A DNA stretch of 64,000 nt, taken from assembly GCF_003752405.1 (NCBI RefSeq), contig NZ_RKHK01000001.1, positions 1,488,001 through 1,552,000 on the forward strand. The letters are read 5' to 3'. The position numbers and the translations under genes are program-made. The notes below the pieces were generated by a model, which saw only the letters and a program-made list of their open reading frames with translations, ran no database searches and was not told where the DNA came from. How positions within the stretch are numbered: the first letter of the stretch is position 1; each line of letters opens with the position of its first letter. This document shows positions 52,300 to 60,667 of this stretch, one piece after another. The stretch is from Bogoriella caseilytica. Its GTDB lineage: Bacteria > Actinomycetota > Actinomycetes > Actinomycetales > Actinomycetaceae.

Positions 52300-52625
52300 G
52301 CGTCGTTTATCTGGCCACGCTTCTGGTGGTCATCGGCTGCATGGTGCTGATCGACCACCGGTGGAAGCTGTTCTTCTTCCGCGCGCCGCGCCGGGCCGCG
52401 GTGGTGCTGGCCCTGGGGGTCGCCTTCTTCCTGCTCTGGGACGTGGTGGGCATCTGGCTGGGCATCTTCTACCGCGGTGAGGGCGAGATCATGACCGGCA
52501 TCCTGCTCGGCCCCGAGTTGCCGCTCGAGGAGCTCTTCTTCCTGATTTTCCTGTGCTATCAGACGATGATCTGGGTCAACGGTGCTCGCCTGATCGCCGC
52601 TCGACGTCGGGAGCGGGCCGCGTGA
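52296..52625 (+). CDS. crtYe: Lycopene/C50 carotenoid cyclase subunit, first half
   Basis: 109 residues, three membrane helices. Heterodimeric cyclase domain with LDHRWKLFFF-type start (LIDHRWKLFFF) and GPELPLEELFFLIFLCY, where the Glu pair is conserved in CrtYc/Ye/LitA proteins. It works with the next gene. GTG start overlapping crtI. Confidence 0.87.
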   Translation: MSVVYLATLLVVIGCMVLIDHRWKLFFFRAPRRAAVVLALGVAFFLLWDVVGIWLGIFYRGEGEIMTGILLGPELPLEELFFLIFLCYQTMIWVNGARLIAARRRERAA

Positions 52626-52951
52626 CTTATCTGCTGATCTCGATCCCCTTCCTGCTGGTGGCGGCCGGCATCGCCCTGGTGGCCCACCGCCGAGCGCGCC
52701 GGCCCGGGGCCCCTGCGGAAGCTCGCATGCCGTGGAAGGCGATGCTCGCCGCCGGCGCGCTGCTGATGCTGCTCACCGCCATCTTCGACACCGTCATCAT
52801 CGGGGTGGGCCTGGTGGACTACGACGAGTCCCTGATCCTGGGCTGGCGGATCGGCCTGGCGCCCATCGAGGACTTCGCCTATCCGCTCGCCGGCGTCATC
52901 CTGCTCCCGGCGCTCTGGGCACTGCTGGGAGGACGACGCGATGCTTCGTGA
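52622..52951 (+). CDS. crtYf: Lycopene/C50 carotenoid cyclase subunit, second half
   Basis: 109 residues, three membrane helices. Contains FDTVIIGVGLVDYDESLILG and GLAPIEDFAYPL, typical of CrtYd/Yf/LitB. Together with CrtYe it should close the rings of the C50 carotenoid. Ring type (epsilon, beta or gamma) is set by these two proteins and cannot be told here. Overlaps crtYe by 4 nt and crtEb by 11 nt. Confidence 0.87.
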   Translation: MTYLLISIPFLLVAAGIALVAHRRARRPGAPAEARMPWKAMLAAGALLMLLTAIFDTVIIGVGLVDYDESLILGWRIGLAPIEDFAYPLAGVILLPALWALLGGRRDAS

Positions 52952-53792
52952 CCTGCTGACCACCTCGCGGCCCCTGAGCTGGATCAACACCGCCTATCCC
53001 TTCGCCGCCGCCTACTGGATGGTCACCCGGGAGATCGACGCCGCCCTCATCGTGGGCGCTCTGTTCTTCCTGATCCCCTACAACGTGGCGATGTACGGGA
53101 TCAACGACGTCTTCGACTACGCCTCCGATCTGGCCAACCCGCGCAAGGGGGGCGCCGAAGGGGCGGTGCTGCAGCCGCGCATGCACCGCGTCACGCTGGT
53201 CGCCGCCGCCGTGCTCTGCCTGCCGCTGGCGGCGGTGCTGGTCACCTTCGGTTCCTGGCCGTCCTGGATCGCGCTGGGGATCAGCCTCTTCGCCGTGGTG
53301 GCCTACTCGGCGCCGGGTTTGCGGTTCAAGGAGAGACCTTTCCTGGACTCGATCACCTCCAGCACCCACTTCGTGAGCCCCGCGGTCTATGGCCTGCTGC
53401 TCGCCGGCGCGGAGTGGAGTGTGGCGCTGTACGCCCTGCTCGCGGCGTTCTTCCTGTGGGGCATGGCCAGCCACGCCTTCGGCGCGGTGCAGGACGTGGT
53501 GCCCGACCGCGCCGGGGGGATCGGCTCGATCGCCACTGTGCTCGGCGCTGCCTGGACCGTGCGCTTCGCACTGGCGGCCTGGCTGGCCGCGGGCCTGCTG
53601 ATGCTGCTCACCGGCTGGCCCGGGGCGCTGGCGGCGCTCTTCGTCATCCCCTACCTGGCGCTGGCTGCGCCCTTCGCGAGCGTGTCCGACGAGGACTCCG
53701 GAGCGGCCAACCGCGGCTGGCGGCGCTTCCTCGGGGCGAACTACTTGGTGGGTTTCCTGGTGACCATGCTGCTCATCGCGGTGGCCTGGTAG
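52941..53792 (+). CDS. crtEb: Lycopene elongase (UbiA-type prenyltransferase)
   Basis: 283 residues, multi-helix UbiA family. The Asp-rich motifs are NDVFDYASD (about residues 55-63) and QDVVPDRAGG (about 183-192). It adds two DMAPP units to lycopene to give flavuxanthin or an isomer, the C50 step. With CrtYe/Yf this points to decaprenoxanthin, sarcinaxanthin or C.p.450. Last gene of the operon. Confidence 0.9.
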   Translation: MLRDLLTTSRPLSWINTAYPFAAAYWMVTREIDAALIVGALFFLIPYNVAMYGINDVFDYASDLANPRKGGAEGAVLQPRMHRVTLVAAAVLCLPLAAVLVTFGSWPSWIALGISLFAVVAYSAPGLRFKERPFLDSITSSTHFVSPAVYGLLLAGAEWSVALYALLAAFFLWGMASHAFGAVQDVVPDRAGGIGSIATVLGAAWTVRFALAAWLAAGLLMLLTGWPGALAALFVIPYLALAAPFASVSDEDSGAANRGWRRFLGANYLVGFLVTMLLIAVAW

Positions 53793-53807
53793 CGCCGGCA
53801 GCCCTGG

Positions 53808-54713
53808 TTACCCGGTGCGCCGGAGCGAGCGCGTCCACGTCGTCCACAGCGGCCGGTAGCCGCTGCGGTGCCAGAAGGGCGCCGAGAGCGGGTTCGACGC
53901 GCTGTAATGCAGGGAGATCGCCGGGATGCCGGCGTCGTCCGCGGCCCGATGAGCACGCGATACCAAGGCGGCGCCCACACCGGCGCTGCGGGAGGACGGG
54001 CTCACCATCATCGCCCCGAGGTAGGCCGCCGGGTCCTGGCGGATCAAGGGCTGCATCCACGCGGAGTGCTCCGGGGTCGAGAGCAGCAGCATGCCGACCA
54101 CCACGCCGTCGTGCTCGGCCACCCAGGAGTAGCGCCGTTCGTTCGTCTGCAGGGACTCCCGGATCAACTCCTCGGCGCGGGGCCGGCGCGGATGGTCCAG
54201 GAAGTGCTGATCGTTGTCCACGAGGTCCAACCAGAGCCGTGTGGCGACGGGGACATCCTCGTCGGTGAGGCTGCGGATGGTGACCTCGGGGTTCCCTTCC
54301 GGTGCTGGCCGGCCTGCCGGCCGTAGCGCCACCACCGTCTTGGGAGCGAAGCCGGCACGCCGCAGGGGGCGCACCATGGCGATGTCGCGGCTGGGCCAGG
54401 TCACCATCGCCTCGACATCTTCCAGCTCATCGTCCGGCTCCGGGAGTTCTCGCCGGTGCGTCTCCCAGCGGGAGAGCAGCGCAGCCATGGCCTCGGGGTG
54501 CTGCACCCGGGCTCGCATCACGTGCTGCTCATCGGCGGACCAGACGGCGGTGAAGGAGTCCAGATCGCTCCGGATGATCTCCACGTGGGCTGCGCCGCCG
54601 TCGACGGTGAGGAGGGCGCCGGATTCCACCGACTCCGGCAACGGCGCCTGCTCGGGCAGCGCGGGATCGATGAGGGCGAGGCGCTCGCGGTGGGCGGTGG
54701 TCAGGTCGGTCAT
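53808..54713 (-). CDS. GNAT-family acetyltransferase with extra N-terminal domain
   Basis: 301 residues. The C-terminal GNAT domain (about 150-300) has the acetyl-CoA loop MMVSPSSRSAGVGAALVSRA and the terminal NPLSAPFWHRSGY. The first 140 residues look like a degenerate second GNAT-type domain. The acetylated substrate is unknown. The ATG at 54713 is preferred (GGAAGGG upstream); an in-frame ATG at about 54779 is possible. A Zur-like palindrome lies at 54770-54784. Confidence 0.82.
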   Translation of the reverse strand: MTDLTTAHRERLALIDPALPEQAPLPESVESGALLTVDGGAAHVEIIRSDLDSFTAVWSADEQHVMRARVQHPEAMAALLSRWETHRRELPEPDDELEDVEAMVTWPSRDIAMVRPLRRAGFAPKTVVALRPAGRPAPEGNPEVTIRSLTDEDVPVATRLWLDLVDNDQHFLDHPRRPRAEELIRESLQTNERRYSWVAEHDGVVVGMLLLSTPEHSAWMQPLIRQDPAAYLGAMMVSPSSRSAGVGAALVSRAHRAADDAGIPAISLHYSASNPLSAPFWHRSGYRPLWTTWTRSLRRTG

Positions 54714-54769
54714 GGGCCCTTCCCGAATGGAGGCGGAGTACTCCGAGTGTGTGCCGTCAGCATCGCTGA

Positions 54770-54784
54770 TGAGAATCATTTGCA
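54770..54784 (-). promoter_or_regulatory. Zur-box-like palindrome upstream of the GNAT gene
   Basis: TGAGAATCATTTGCA has a 7-1-7 palindromic layout and agrees at 13 of 15 positions with TGAAAATsATTTTCA, the actinobacterial Zur-type box as I remember it. It is an AT-rich island in GC-rich DNA and lies 57 bp upstream of the chosen GNAT start. Confidence 0.35.
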
Positions 54785-54804
54785 CAAGAACGGAGCCTCT
54801 CGCC

Positions 54805-55305
54805 TCAGCGCACGAGGCGGACCTCGGCCCCGTCGAACTCCTCGTCATCGTTGCGGGCGCCGTCCGGGTGGAACCCGTTGCGTGCGTAGAAGGCTCGGGC
54901 GCGGGCATTGTCCTCCGCGACCCACAGTTGCGCCGACGCGGTGCCGAGGACGGCATCGAGCAGCGCCTGCCCGGCACCGCTGCCGTGATGGCCTGGGCGG
55001 ACATAGAGCACGTTGAGCTCCAGCTCGCGCGCCGGGGTGCCGCGGTCCGGATCGTCTGCGGTGGCTGGCCCGGCCATCGCCAGGCCGACGACCTGCCCCG
55101 CGCTGTCCGCGACCGCCAGGCGTCGCTCGCCCGGTTCAGCCAGGATCCGCCGCCACATCTGCCGGCGGCGCTCCAGCGCGGCGTCGTCGTAGAAGCGCTC
55201 GGGCAGGATGTGGGAGTAGGTCTCCCGCCACCCGGTGTTGTGCACCCAGGCCATGGCCTCGGCATCGTCGGGCCGTGGCGGGCGGATGCTGGGCATGCTG
55301 ATCAC
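54805..55305 (-). CDS. GNAT-family acetyltransferase
   Basis: 166 residues, single GNAT domain. Acetyl-CoA-binding loop VRPGHHGSGAGQALLDAVLG (about 102-121) and the C-terminal NARARAFYARNGFHPDG. The substrate is not determinable. The GTG at 55305 lies 6 nt after TAGAGT (55312-55317, minus strand), a leaderless start; an internal ATG follows three codons later. Confidence 0.88.
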   Translation of the reverse strand: MISMPSIRPPRPDDAEAMAWVHNTGWRETYSHILPERFYDDAALERRRQMWRRILAEPGERRLAVADSAGQVVGLAMAGPATADDPDRGTPARELELNVLYVRPGHHGSGAGQALLDAVLGTASAQLWVAEDNARARAFYARNGFHPDGARNDDEEFDGAEVRLVR

Positions 55306-55442
55306 GGCGTGACTCTAGTGCGGCGGCGCGCCGGAGATCCCGTGGCGCGCGCGGTGCCGCGCGCTCACCGCGCCGTCCTCGATGACGTCAGAAAGGTGAC
55401 CAGATCGTCGAAACGTCAGCTCGCTGGGTGATTGGTCGACGC

Positions 55443-55706
55443 ATGCCACTGCCAGTACCCACACTCCCGTCGGGCTCGAGACGATGGGGTGATGTTCTCG
55501 CTGCGCGGCACAGCATGCGCCGGTTCGATCCCAGTCCCCTGACTCTGGTCGAGCTGGGAGCGGTGCTCTGGTACGCCTACGGGCAGCGCGTCGATGGCGG
55601 CCGCACCGTGCCCTCGGCGCACGGCGTCATCACCGAGATGACCGGCCACCGCCCGCTCGGCTTCCTCACCCTCGGACGACCCGCGACCAGCCCGCACTCA
55701 CGGTAG
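55443..55706 (+). pseudogene. Remnant of a SagB-type nitroreductase with internal deletion
   Basis: 87 codons. The first 55 match the N-terminus of SagB/ThcOx-type flavin dehydrogenases: GDVLAARHSMRRFDPSPLT, LGAVLWYAYGQ and RTVPSAHG. The sequence then jumps to PLGFLTLGRPA, which looks like the normal C-terminal end of nitroreductases. The FMN-binding core between these parts (well over 100 residues) is missing. A typical full-length protein is about 200-250 residues. Confidence 0.5.
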
Positions 55707-55758
55707 CCGGCGGATGACCGCGCCGGCGTCGGCTGCCGCGCCAGGCACTGGCGCCGAT

Positions 55759-55835
55759 GGCGAGCGGCACGGATAGCGGAAAAGCCGTGGCGCTCGCCGT
55801 ACTGTCCTGCCTAGCCTGAGCGCATGCGTCGCTGA
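55759..55835 (+). promoter_or_regulatory. Leader of the ABC-F gene: hairpin and three-codon ORF (Met-Arg-Arg-stop)
   Basis: A hairpin with 14-nt arms (55759-55772 and 55785-55798, one mismatch) is followed by TAGCCT (55812-55817) and, after 6 nt, ATGCGTCGCTGA (55824-55835). The spacing fits a leaderless start directly on a Met-Arg-Arg-stop peptide, 70 nt before the ABC-F start codon. Short leader ORFs control many ABC-F antibiotic-resistance genes by ribosome-mediated attenuation; that role here is inferred. Confidence 0.4.
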
Positions 55836-55905
55836 CCCTCGATTCCCTCCTGTGCCCGAGGCCTGTGCCCCGCGGGAGTCCGACCGCACCGAGGAGACCG
55901 CGCCC

Positions 55906-57657
55906 ATGACTTCTGCCTTGCTGCACCCCGGCAGCTCCCACCGCAGCGCACCGCACCTCAGCATCGAGGGCATCTCGCTGTCCTTCGGTGAGCGCCGCGT
56001 GCTCACCGACATCTCCTTCGCCGTGCCCGCGGGCGAGCGGGTGGGGCTGATCGGTGAGAACGGTTCGGGAAAGACCACCCTGCTGCGCCTGGCGGCCGGG
56101 CTGCTCACGCCTGATGCCGGCACCATCCGCGCCGACGCTCCCGGGGGCGGCAACGCCCGCATCGGCCTGCTGCACCAGGAGGCCCCTTTCGACGCCGCAG
56201 CGAGCGTGACCGAAGCGTTGGAGGCCGCGGTGAGACCGGCGCGGGTCGCGGCCGCCGCCGTGGATGAGGCCGCTCTCGCCCTGGCAGACGAGCCGCACAG
56301 TGCGGTCGCCGCCCAGCGTTACGCGACCGCGCTGGAGCGCGCCGAGCTGCTCCAGGTCTGGGATGTCGAGGCCCGGTTCGGCGCGATGCTCGCCGGGCTC
56401 GGCTTGGCCGACCTGCCCCGCGATCGTGCCACCGGGCAGCTCTCCGGAGGCCAGCGCGCGCGCCTCGCCCTGGCGTGGTTGCTGCTCAGCGCCCCCGACG
56501 TGTTGCTGCTGGACGAACCCACCAACCATCTCGATGACGCCGGCACCGCGCACCTGTCGGGCGTACTCGCCGGCTGGACTGGCCCGGTACTGATGGCCAG
56601 CCACGACCGCGCCTTCCTCGACGAGACCGTCACCGCCTTGGTCGACCTCGACCCCGCCCCTCTTCCGCACTCCGTGGCCGGTCCGCTGAAAGCCGATGGC
56701 CCCGGCAGTGGGATCGGGGCCACCCGCTACAGCGGCAGCTACACGGACTACCTGCATTCCCGGATGGACGCGCGCGAGCGATGGGAGCGGCAGTACCGCG
56801 AGGAACAGGCCGAGCTGGCCCGGCTGCGCGCCGGGGTGCGCACCAGCCACACGGTCGGGCACGAGAACTGGTCACCGCGCACCGAGAACCGCATGGCCCA
56901 GAAGTTCTACGCCGATCGCAATGCCAAGGCCGTGTCCCGGCGCGTCAACGATGCCCGCTCCCGCCTGGCCGACCTGGAGGAATCCCAGGTCCGCAAGCCT
57001 CCTGCGGAACTGTGGTTCCGTGGACTCTCGGCTGCGGAACCCGTCCAGCCCGGCCGCCGGCACTCCGGGCCGGTGCTCATCGCCGCGCAGACCGCCGTCG
57101 ACGGCCGGCTCCCGCCGACCTCACTCAGCGTGAGCGCCGGGCAGAAGTGGTTGATCACGGGCCCCAACGGCTCGGGGAAGTCCACGCTGCTGCGCGCGCT
57201 CGCGGGGGAGCTCTCGCCGACCTCGGGGAGCGTGCACCGGGCGGAAGGGCTGCGGGTGGGGCTACTCGCCCAGGAGGTGAAACTCCCCGACCCCGAAGGG
57301 CGCGGGCCGGATCGCACGGCTCATCAGGCCTACGAGGATCTCGCCGGCCGGAGCCGAGCCGAGCAGGTGCCGCTGTCACGCTTCGGATTGCTGGCGGGCC
57401 GCGATGAGAACCGGCCCGTGCGTGTGCTGAGCGTGGGCCAGCAGCGCCGGCTCGCCCTCGCGGTGCTGCTGGCCGACCCACCGGATGTGCTGCTGCTGGA
57501 CGAGCCCACGAACCACCTCGCGCTCACGCTCGTGACGCAGCTCGAGGCGGCGATCCCGGACTATCCCGGGGCCGTCGTTGTCGCCTCGCACGACCGGTGG
57601 CTACGCCGCACCTGGCGTGGCGAGCGGCTCGAGCTCGGTGTGCACGGAATGCCGTGA
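55906..57657 (+). CDS. ABC-F ATPase (ribosome protection type)
   Basis: 583 residues, two ATPase domains and no membrane segment. Domain 1: Walker A GENGSGKTT, signature LSGGQRARLAL, DEPTNHLD. Domain 2: GPNGSGKST, signature LSVGQQRRLAL (Val in place of Gly), DEPTNHLA. The linker between them (about 255-330) is highly charged, as in ABC-F proteins that reach into the ribosome to displace antibiotics or adjust translation. The ATG at 55906 is chosen for GAGGAG 9 nt upstream. Antibiotic class cannot be read from the linker by eye. Confidence 0.88.
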   Translation: MTSALLHPGSSHRSAPHLSIEGISLSFGERRVLTDISFAVPAGERVGLIGENGSGKTTLLRLAAGLLTPDAGTIRADAPGGGNARIGLLHQEAPFDAAASVTEALEAAVRPARVAAAAVDEAALALADEPHSAVAAQRYATALERAELLQVWDVEARFGAMLAGLGLADLPRDRATGQLSGGQRARLALAWLLLSAPDVLLLDEPTNHLDDAGTAHLSGVLAGWTGPVLMASHDRAFLDETVTALVDLDPAPLPHSVAGPLKADGPGSGIGATRYSGSYTDYLHSRMDARERWERQYREEQAELARLRAGVRTSHTVGHENWSPRTENRMAQKFYADRNAKAVSRRVNDARSRLADLEESQVRKPPAELWFRGLSAAEPVQPGRRHSGPVLIAAQTAVDGRLPPTSLSVSAGQKWLITGPNGSGKSTLLRALAGELSPTSGSVHRAEGLRVGLLAQEVKLPDPEGRGPDRTAHQAYEDLAGRSRAEQVPLSRFGLLAGRDENRPVRVLSVGQQRRLALAVLLADPPDVLLLDEPTNHLALTLVTQLEAAIPDYPGAVVVASHDRWLRRTWRGERLELGVHGMP

Positions 57658-57781
57658 GGACCAGCTATTCTCGGCCTGGTTGTGATCATTTCTCGTCGGC
57701 CAGCGGCGTCGCCCTCGTGGCAAGGATGCCCTCCGGCCCACGGCTGGCCGTGCACCCAAGACGTAAGGGCAGAATCCGCGC

Positions 57782-60046
57782 ATGATGAACCTGCCTGACC
57801 CCTTGGCGCCCGAACTTGTCGCAGGTTGCGAGGCGGAGCCCATCCACATCCCCGGTTCAGTGCAGCGACGCGGCGTCATGCTCGTGGTCGAGGACGGCGT
57901 GGTCGTCCAGGCCTCGGAGAACCTCCACGAACTCCTGCCCTGCAGCGCCGAGGGCGCAGTCGGTCAGCCGCTGGCCTCGGTGATCGGGCCCGCCGCGGCG
58001 GACATTCTGGCCACGGAGGCGTCAACAGGTGGACCGTTGGCGGACTCCCTTCAGCACCTCATGGTCGACGGCACTCCCTACCTTGCGGCGTTGCATCGCA
58101 GTAGCCAGGGCAGCCTCATCCTCGAGGTGGAGCCGATGCAGGGGAGCAATTGGGAGGGCCCGGCGAGTGTTTTCCCGGAGACCCACAATGTGCTCCGTGA
58201 TGCGGCTGCGGCCGTCAGTTCCGAGCAGATGTACGCGCTGGCCGCTGCCGGTGTGCGGCGCCTGACCGGCTTCGACCGGGTCATGGTCTACGTCTTCGAC
58301 AGGGATTACAACGGCCGCGTGGTTGCTGAGGACTCGGCAGCAGGGCTCGATTCCTTCCTCGACCTGCACTTCCCGGCCTCCGACATCCCTGCCCAAGCGC
58401 GGGCCCTGTACGAGAAGAGCTGGATCCGACTGATCTCCGATGTCAACGAGGAGCCGGCGCGGTTACTGCCGCACCGGCGCCCCGGTACCGGCGATCCCAC
58501 CGACCTCACCTTTGCCACGCTGCGTGCGGTCTCTCCCGTGCACGTGGAGTACCTGCGCAACATGGGCGTGCGCGCCTCGATGTCGGTCTCACTTCTCGAC
58601 GAGGGGCGGCTGTGGGGTCTGGTGGCGTGCCACCACTATTCCGGAGCCCACACGCCTTCCCTCGACGTGCGCGCCGCCGTCGAAACCCTGGCGGCCGGCC
58701 TCTCGCAACGACTGGCGTTGCGCGCCGCAGCCGACCGGGCAGACCGGGCCAGTGATGTTCAGGAGGCCCTGCGTGAGCTGGTGGAAGACCGGCGTAGCGC
58801 TCCGTTGGCCCAGCGTCTGGCTGCTCCGCGCCTGCTACGCACCCTGGACGCCGACGGGATCGCGGTGGAGGTCGATGGCCACAGCGCCGTGCACGGGCTG
58901 ACCCCGGCCAACCATGCGGAGGTGATCTCCGCCGTCCTGGGCCTCACACCCGAGCCCCGCTTCGGCGGGCTGGTCTACACCTGTGAGTCTTTCGCCTCGG
59001 CCGGTATCTCGGTGTCCGAGGCGGACAGTGGCGTGGCTGGAGCGCTGGTGGTCCGGCTACCGGACAGTGGAACACTCGCCCTGTTCCGCCGCGAGGCCCA
59101 GCGGGAAGTCTCCTGGGGCGGGGATCCATCTGAGAAGCGCGCCGTCACCGAGGAGGACGGCACTCAACGACTGGGGCCACGGCGCTCCTTCGCGGCCTGG
59201 CGTGAGCGCGTCACCGGATCCTGCCGCCCGTGGGGCCGGGAGGACATGGAGGGTGCGATCGCCTCGCGCCGGGTGCTGGTGGAGATGCTCTTCCACCAGC
59301 TCAGGAGCGAGACCGGCGCGGCCGTGGCGCTGCAGCGCTCCTCCTTGCCCGAGCAGCTGCCCTCGCCGGAGAAGTGGACCATCGGTGCGTGCTACTACCC
59401 GGCCGACGGCGCACGCGTGGGCGGGGACTGGTACGACGTCTTCGAGCTTCCCTCTGGCGATATCGCGCTCGTCGTCGGTGACGTGGCTGGGCACGGCCTG
59501 GCCGCTGCCTCCACCATGAGCCAGCTGCGCAACGGCCTGCGCTCACTCCTGATCTCCGATCCGCGGCCCCAGGTTGCCGTCTCCGGTCTGGATCGACTCC
59601 TCCGGCAGTTGCTGCCTCAGGACATGGCCACGCTCTGGCTGGGCCTGTTCGACCCCGCGACCGGTAGGGTCGACTACCTCAGCTGCGGGCATCCGCCCGC
59701 CATGATCGCCCGGGCCGGCGGCGCGCGCCGCCTCGATCTGGCCGATGAGTTGCCCTTGGGTTTCCTGCTGCGCCCGCCGCAGCCACTGACCTTCACCCTG
59801 CAGCCCGATGAGACCCTGCTGGTCTACAGCGACGGCTTGGTGGAGCGACGCGGTGAGTCTCTGGACCGCAGGATCGAGCAGCTCCGGGAGAACGTCGCAA
59901 GGTCCCAGGATCTCAACGTGCTCGGAGCGCTGATGTCTCCCGGGGAGTTCGATGACGACGTCACTATGCTGATGGTGCGCGGTCACCAGAATCCGGGTGG
60001 TTCCGAGCTGCAGCCCGATGAGGACTCCGAGCTCGCCTGCATCTGA
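57782..60046 (+). CDS. Bacteriophytochrome with PP2C (SpoIIE/RsbU-type) phosphatase output
   Basis: 754 residues: PAS (about 10-115), GAF (about 140-310), PHY (about 325-505), PP2C phosphatase (about 525-730). Biliverdin-binding Cys16 lies in GCEAEPIHIPGSVQ. The chromophore pocket has PASDIP (198-203), His254 in SPVHVEYLRN and CHH (283-285). The PHY tongue has PRRSF (466-470). Phosphatase aspartates are in GGDWYD and GDVAGHG. It should control a partner-switching sigma pathway in response to red/far-red light. The ATG is 6 nt after CAGAAT (57770-57775). No heme oxygenase gene is in the window. Confidence 0.9.
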   Translation: MMNLPDPLAPELVAGCEAEPIHIPGSVQRRGVMLVVEDGVVVQASENLHELLPCSAEGAVGQPLASVIGPAAADILATEASTGGPLADSLQHLMVDGTPYLAALHRSSQGSLILEVEPMQGSNWEGPASVFPETHNVLRDAAAAVSSEQMYALAAAGVRRLTGFDRVMVYVFDRDYNGRVVAEDSAAGLDSFLDLHFPASDIPAQARALYEKSWIRLISDVNEEPARLLPHRRPGTGDPTDLTFATLRAVSPVHVEYLRNMGVRASMSVSLLDEGRLWGLVACHHYSGAHTPSLDVRAAVETLAAGLSQRLALRAAADRADRASDVQEALRELVEDRRSAPLAQRLAAPRLLRTLDADGIAVEVDGHSAVHGLTPANHAEVISAVLGLTPEPRFGGLVYTCESFASAGISVSEADSGVAGALVVRLPDSGTLALFRREAQREVSWGGDPSEKRAVTEEDGTQRLGPRRSFAAWRERVTGSCRPWGREDMEGAIASRRVLVEMLFHQLRSETGAAVALQRSSLPEQLPSPEKWTIGACYYPADGARVGGDWYDVFELPSGDIALVVGDVAGHGLAAASTMSQLRNGLRSLLISDPRPQVAVSGLDRLLRQLLPQDMATLWLGLFDPATGRVDYLSCGHPPAMIARAGGARRLDLADELPLGFLLRPPQPLTFTLQPDETLLVYSDGLVERRGESLDRRIEQLRENVARSQDLNVLGALMSPGEFDDDVTMLMVRGHQNPGGSELQPDEDSELACI

Positions 60047-60092
60047 ACGGGTCTGCGTGGGCCGGGACTCGGCCGGAAGCTGAGCCCCGGGC

Positions 60093-60596
60093 TCAACCGC
60101 GCAAGGGCCAGGGGGCGGCGAAGATGGCCCACACGTGTTTGGTGCCGGTTCCGGTGTACCAACCCACCTCGACGGAGAGCAGGCGCGCCAGGTGCAGGCC
60201 CAGGCCTCCGGCACCGGGCACTCGGACACCTGCATAGACCGGCACGCTGTCGACATCGTGGTCGGCGACGTCGATGAGCCACTGATCGCCCTTGCGGGCG
60301 AGCTCCACGATCGTGGGCGGCAAGCCGTGCTTGAGCGCATTGGTCGCCAGTTCGGTGGCGAGCAGGGCCAGCTTCGCGGGGATGTCCGGGAGCTGGTCGT
60401 CGTCGTCGCCGGTGACCGAGAGGGCCTCCATCAGGCCGGCGCGAAGCCGGGACAGTTCGTCCGCTGAGGACAGGGTCCACGAGCTGTGGGGTTCGAAGCC
60501 AGCCGGTGGGCGGCTCCGGGAAATGTCGCCGTCCATCTCTTCAATCTCGTTGAAGAAGGCGGGGTCAGGGCCTGGTGGCGAATCCTCGGTGCTCAC
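60093..60596 (-). CDS. RsbW-like anti-sigma-type ATPase/kinase
   Basis: 167 residues, GHKL-type HATPase domain: N-box ELATNALKHG (about 82-91), DVADHD as a D-box, and GGLGLHLARLL as the glycine box. In partner switching such kinases bind a sigma factor or phosphorylate an anti-anti-sigma STAS protein, which a PP2C protein dephosphorylates. It is convergent with the phytochrome-PP2C gene and the obvious candidate for its pathway. No STAS or sigma gene is adjacent. GTG start with AAGGAG close upstream. Confidence 0.82.
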   Translation of the reverse strand: MSTEDSPPGPDPAFFNEIEEMDGDISRSRPPAGFEPHSSWTLSSADELSRLRAGLMEALSVTGDDDDQLPDIPAKLALLATELATNALKHGLPPTIVELARKGDQWLIDVADHDVDSVPVYAGVRVPGAGGLGLHLARLLSVEVGWYTGTGTKHVWAIFAAPWPLRG

Positions 60597-60667
60597 GAAT
60601 CTCCTTCATGGAAGGCAGCATCTCTGCTGTCGGCCTGGCTCGCCCCCAGAAGAGAGGACGAGTGTGT

